7,440 nt of DNA. Origin: Helicobacteraceae bacterium. Lineage in GTDB: Bacteria; Campylobacterota; Campylobacteria; Campylobacterales; Sulfurimonadaceae. Shown here piece after piece: positions 6,106 through 7,440 of the stretch (positions are counted from its first letter, which is position 1; every line of letters starts with the position of its first letter). Below the pieces are notes generated by a model that saw nothing but the letters and a program-made list of their open reading frames with translations, did not search any database and had not been told where the DNA came from. The stretch lies in NCBI GenBank assembly GCA_947497635.1, contig CANMHZ010000054.1:1-7440 (forward strand), in the 5' to 3' direction. The translations under genes were made by a program, and so were the position numbers.

Positions 6106-6590
6106 TGATACAAGGATGTTCAACTTTTATTCATGTGGGTCAAATTCATGTTGACACTTCTCCCTCTGCAATTTCTACCGTTCTAGGATCGTGCGTAGCC
6201 GTGTGTTTATATGACACAAAGCTTGGGATGGGTGGGATGAATCACTATCTATTACCATTTTGGAATGGCAATGGTCTACAATCCCCTAAGTTCGGAAATA
6301 TATCGATTCCAAAATTGATTGAAGCGATGATTATGAGGGGGTCTCTCCCTAAAACATTGGTAGCTAAAGTATTTGGAGGCGCATCAATAAATATAGGAAA
6401 TTCTGCAAACACCATGATGATTGGAGAAAAAAATATTTTGGTGGCCAAAGAAATTTTAAAAGATTATAAAATCTCGATTGTTGCAGAAGATATCGGTGGA
6501 CAGAACGGTCGAAAAATACAATTCAATTTAGAGCGCGGAAAAGTACAGATGAAGTATATTGCCCGCAGTGATATAGGTGAGGGGAATTAA
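6105..6590 (+). CDS. cheD: CheD chemoreceptor glutamine deamidase
   Basis: A 161-residue cytoplasmic enzyme that converts specific receptor glutamines to glutamates, preparing methylation sites and tuning receptor output. The family signature LGSCVAVCLYD (27-37) supplies the catalytic Cys30, and GMGGMNHYLLP (41-51) supplies His47; their spacing of 17 matches the family. The third catalytic residue, normally Thr six positions before Cys, aligns with Ser24, with Thr25 next to it; either may serve. Further conserved parts are the FGGAS segment at 90-94, the IGEKNI segment at about 106-111, and EDIGGQNGRKIQF (127-139), typical of the CheD core. Length is normal. The ATG overlaps the previous stop (TAATG) and only a weak GAG precedes it, so reinitiation is likely. 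The order cheR, cheD, cheB is common. No CheC, the usual CheD partner in Firmicutes and Thermotoga, is present in the window. Confidence 0.95.
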   Translation: MIQGCSTFIHVGQIHVDTSPSAISTVLGSCVAVCLYDTKLGMGGMNHYLLPFWNGNGLQSPKFGNISIPKLIEAMIMRGSLPKTLVAKVFGGASINIGNSANTMMIGEKNILVAKEILKDYKISIVAEDIGGQNGRKIQFNLERGKVQMKYIARSDIGEGN

Positions 6591-6593
6591 AGA

Positions 6594-7440
6594 ATGGCAA
6601 TACGGGTACTAATTGTAGATGACAGTGCCACGGCAAGGGCTGTTTTATCAGAGATACTTCAAGGCGAACCGAGTATAGAGGTGGTCGGGACGGCATCCGA
6701 TGCTTATATCGCGCGGGATAAAATAGTTGATCTCCGTCCTGACGTTATTTGTCTGGATGTCGAAATGCCGAGGATGGACGGGATTACTTTTTTAAAACGA
6801 CTGATGCATTATATGCCGATTCCAGTTATTATGGTTTCTTCTCTAACACAAGCTGGAGCAAAAACAACACTCGAAGCGCTCGAAGCGGGTGCCGTCGATT
6901 TCGTCGCCAAGCCCCACTCTAATATTTATGATGGGAAAGATGAAATGCGTGATGAGCTTATCGCGAAAATAAAAGCAGCATCAAAAGCCAAAGTACAGCA
7001 GCGTATACTACGAAATATTCAGCAAGCAAATACAACATCGTTGGCAGAAACGACCAATAAAATTTTGGCTATTGGAGCTTCAACAGGGGGGACTGAAGCA
7101 CTCAAAGACGTATTGATGGGGCTTCCTCGAAATGGTCCAGGAACCGTGATTGTGCAACATATGCCAGCTAATTTTACAGGGCCATTTGCGGATCGATTAA
7201 ATTCGTTGTGTGTTATGGAAGTACGTGAAGCACGTAATGGAGATTCAATTGTGCCAGGACTAGTATTGATTGCTCCAGGTGATTATCACATGGTCGTTCG
7301 TCGATCGGGTTCGCGCTATTATGTTGAGATTGGAAGCGGAGACAAAGTCTCTGGTCACCGTCCATCAGCGGATGTATTATTACATTCGGTTGCTAAAATT
7401 GCAGGAAGCAATTCTATCGGAGTTATCTTAACCGGAATGG
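6594..7440 (+). CDS. cheB: CheB protein-glutamate methylesterase/deamidase, 3'-truncated by window edge
   Basis: The first 282 residues of CheB; the frame is open to the window end. It is a phosphorylation-controlled enzyme that removes receptor methyl groups and deamidates glutamines. The N-terminal receiver (about 2-125) is complete: acidic pair Asp9-Asp10, phosphoacceptor Asp55 in CLDVEMPRMDG, Ser82-Ser83 and Lys106 (VAKP). A linker of about 30 residues (126-156) is rich in Lys, Ala and Gln. The methylesterase domain begins at about 157 with GASTGG (catalytic Ser163) and QHMP (catalytic His189). The visible part ends at ILTGM, so the catalytic Asp, expected within the next few residues, lies just outside. 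The receiver implies control by CheA phosphate. By general knowledge, Campylobacter CheB lacks this domain and Helicobacter pylori lacks CheB. The start follows the cheD stop by three bases, with GAGGGG at 6579-6584 as ribosome binding site. Confidence 0.96.
   Translation, partial: MAIRVLIVDDSATARAVLSEILQGEPSIEVVGTASDAYIARDKIVDLRPDVICLDVEMPRMDGITFLKRLMHYMPIPVIMVSSLTQAGAKTTLEALEAGAVDFVAKPHSNIYDGKDEMRDELIAKIKAASKAKVQQRILRNIQQANTTSLAETTNKILAIGASTGGTEALKDVLMGLPRNGPGTVIVQHMPANFTGPFADRLNSLCVMEVREARNGDSIVPGLVLIAPGDYHMVVRRSGSRYYVEIGSGDKVSGHRPSADVLLHSVAKIAGSNSIGVILTGM

Noticed and set aside
6870..6887. Tandem 9-bp repeat CTCGAAGCG x2 in cheB
   Set aside because: It encodes Leu-Glu-Ala twice in the normal receiver motif (LEALEAGAVDF), which is typical of CheB proteins, so it needs no special explanation.
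6594..7440. cheB as a truncated or broken gene lacking its catalytic Asp
   Set aside because: The frame is open to the last base and stops only because the window ends, so it is an edge effect.

Overview
The window is one continuous, single-strand chemosensory operon with no intergenic space above 46 bases. In order it holds: the 3' part of cheW, a methyl-accepting chemotaxis protein (MCP) gene, a small STAS-domain gene, cheA, cheR, an unusual histidine-kinase-like gene, cheD, and the 5' part of cheB, which is cut by the window end. Nearly all bases are coding. Neighbouring genes overlap (14, 8 and 1 bases) or are separated by 1 to 46 bases, which suggests co-transcription and translational coupling. 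No promoter is visible, so it probably lies upstream of cheW. There are no RNA genes, mobile elements or CRISPR arrays.

The organism is probably a Gram-negative, moderately AT-rich bacterium. Overall protein style suggests a Campylobacterota member of the Sulfuricurvum/Sulfurimonas type, but this is an impression and not a proven assignment. If correct, this would be a second, accessory chemosensory system: CheA here has no fused receiver domain, and CheB has a full N-terminal receiver, unlike the flagellar CheA-Y system of Helicobacter and Campylobacter.

The core parts fit a standard scheme. The MCP has a periplasmic four-helix-type sensor and a long cytoplasmic signalling hairpin. CheW couples it to CheA, which autophosphorylates on His47 and passes phosphate to the CheB receiver (Asp55). 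CheR methylates receptor glutamates, CheB removes the methyl groups or deamidates, and CheD deamidates receptor glutamines. No CheY, CheX, CheC or CheV is encoded in the window, so the output regulator lies outside it.

Two parts are not standard. The first is the 87-residue STAS protein wedged between the receptor and CheA. The second is a 279-residue soluble protein between cheR and cheD that keeps the histidine-kinase ATP-binding fold but has Asn49 where the phosphoacceptor His should be. Together they suggest, as inference only, a partner-switching or modulatory branch built into a chemosensory operon. Smaller signals are two A8 tracts at domain linkers where a one-base slip leads quickly to a stop, a hairpin plus T-run near the end of the MCP gene, and a palindrome just inside the histidine-kinase-like gene.
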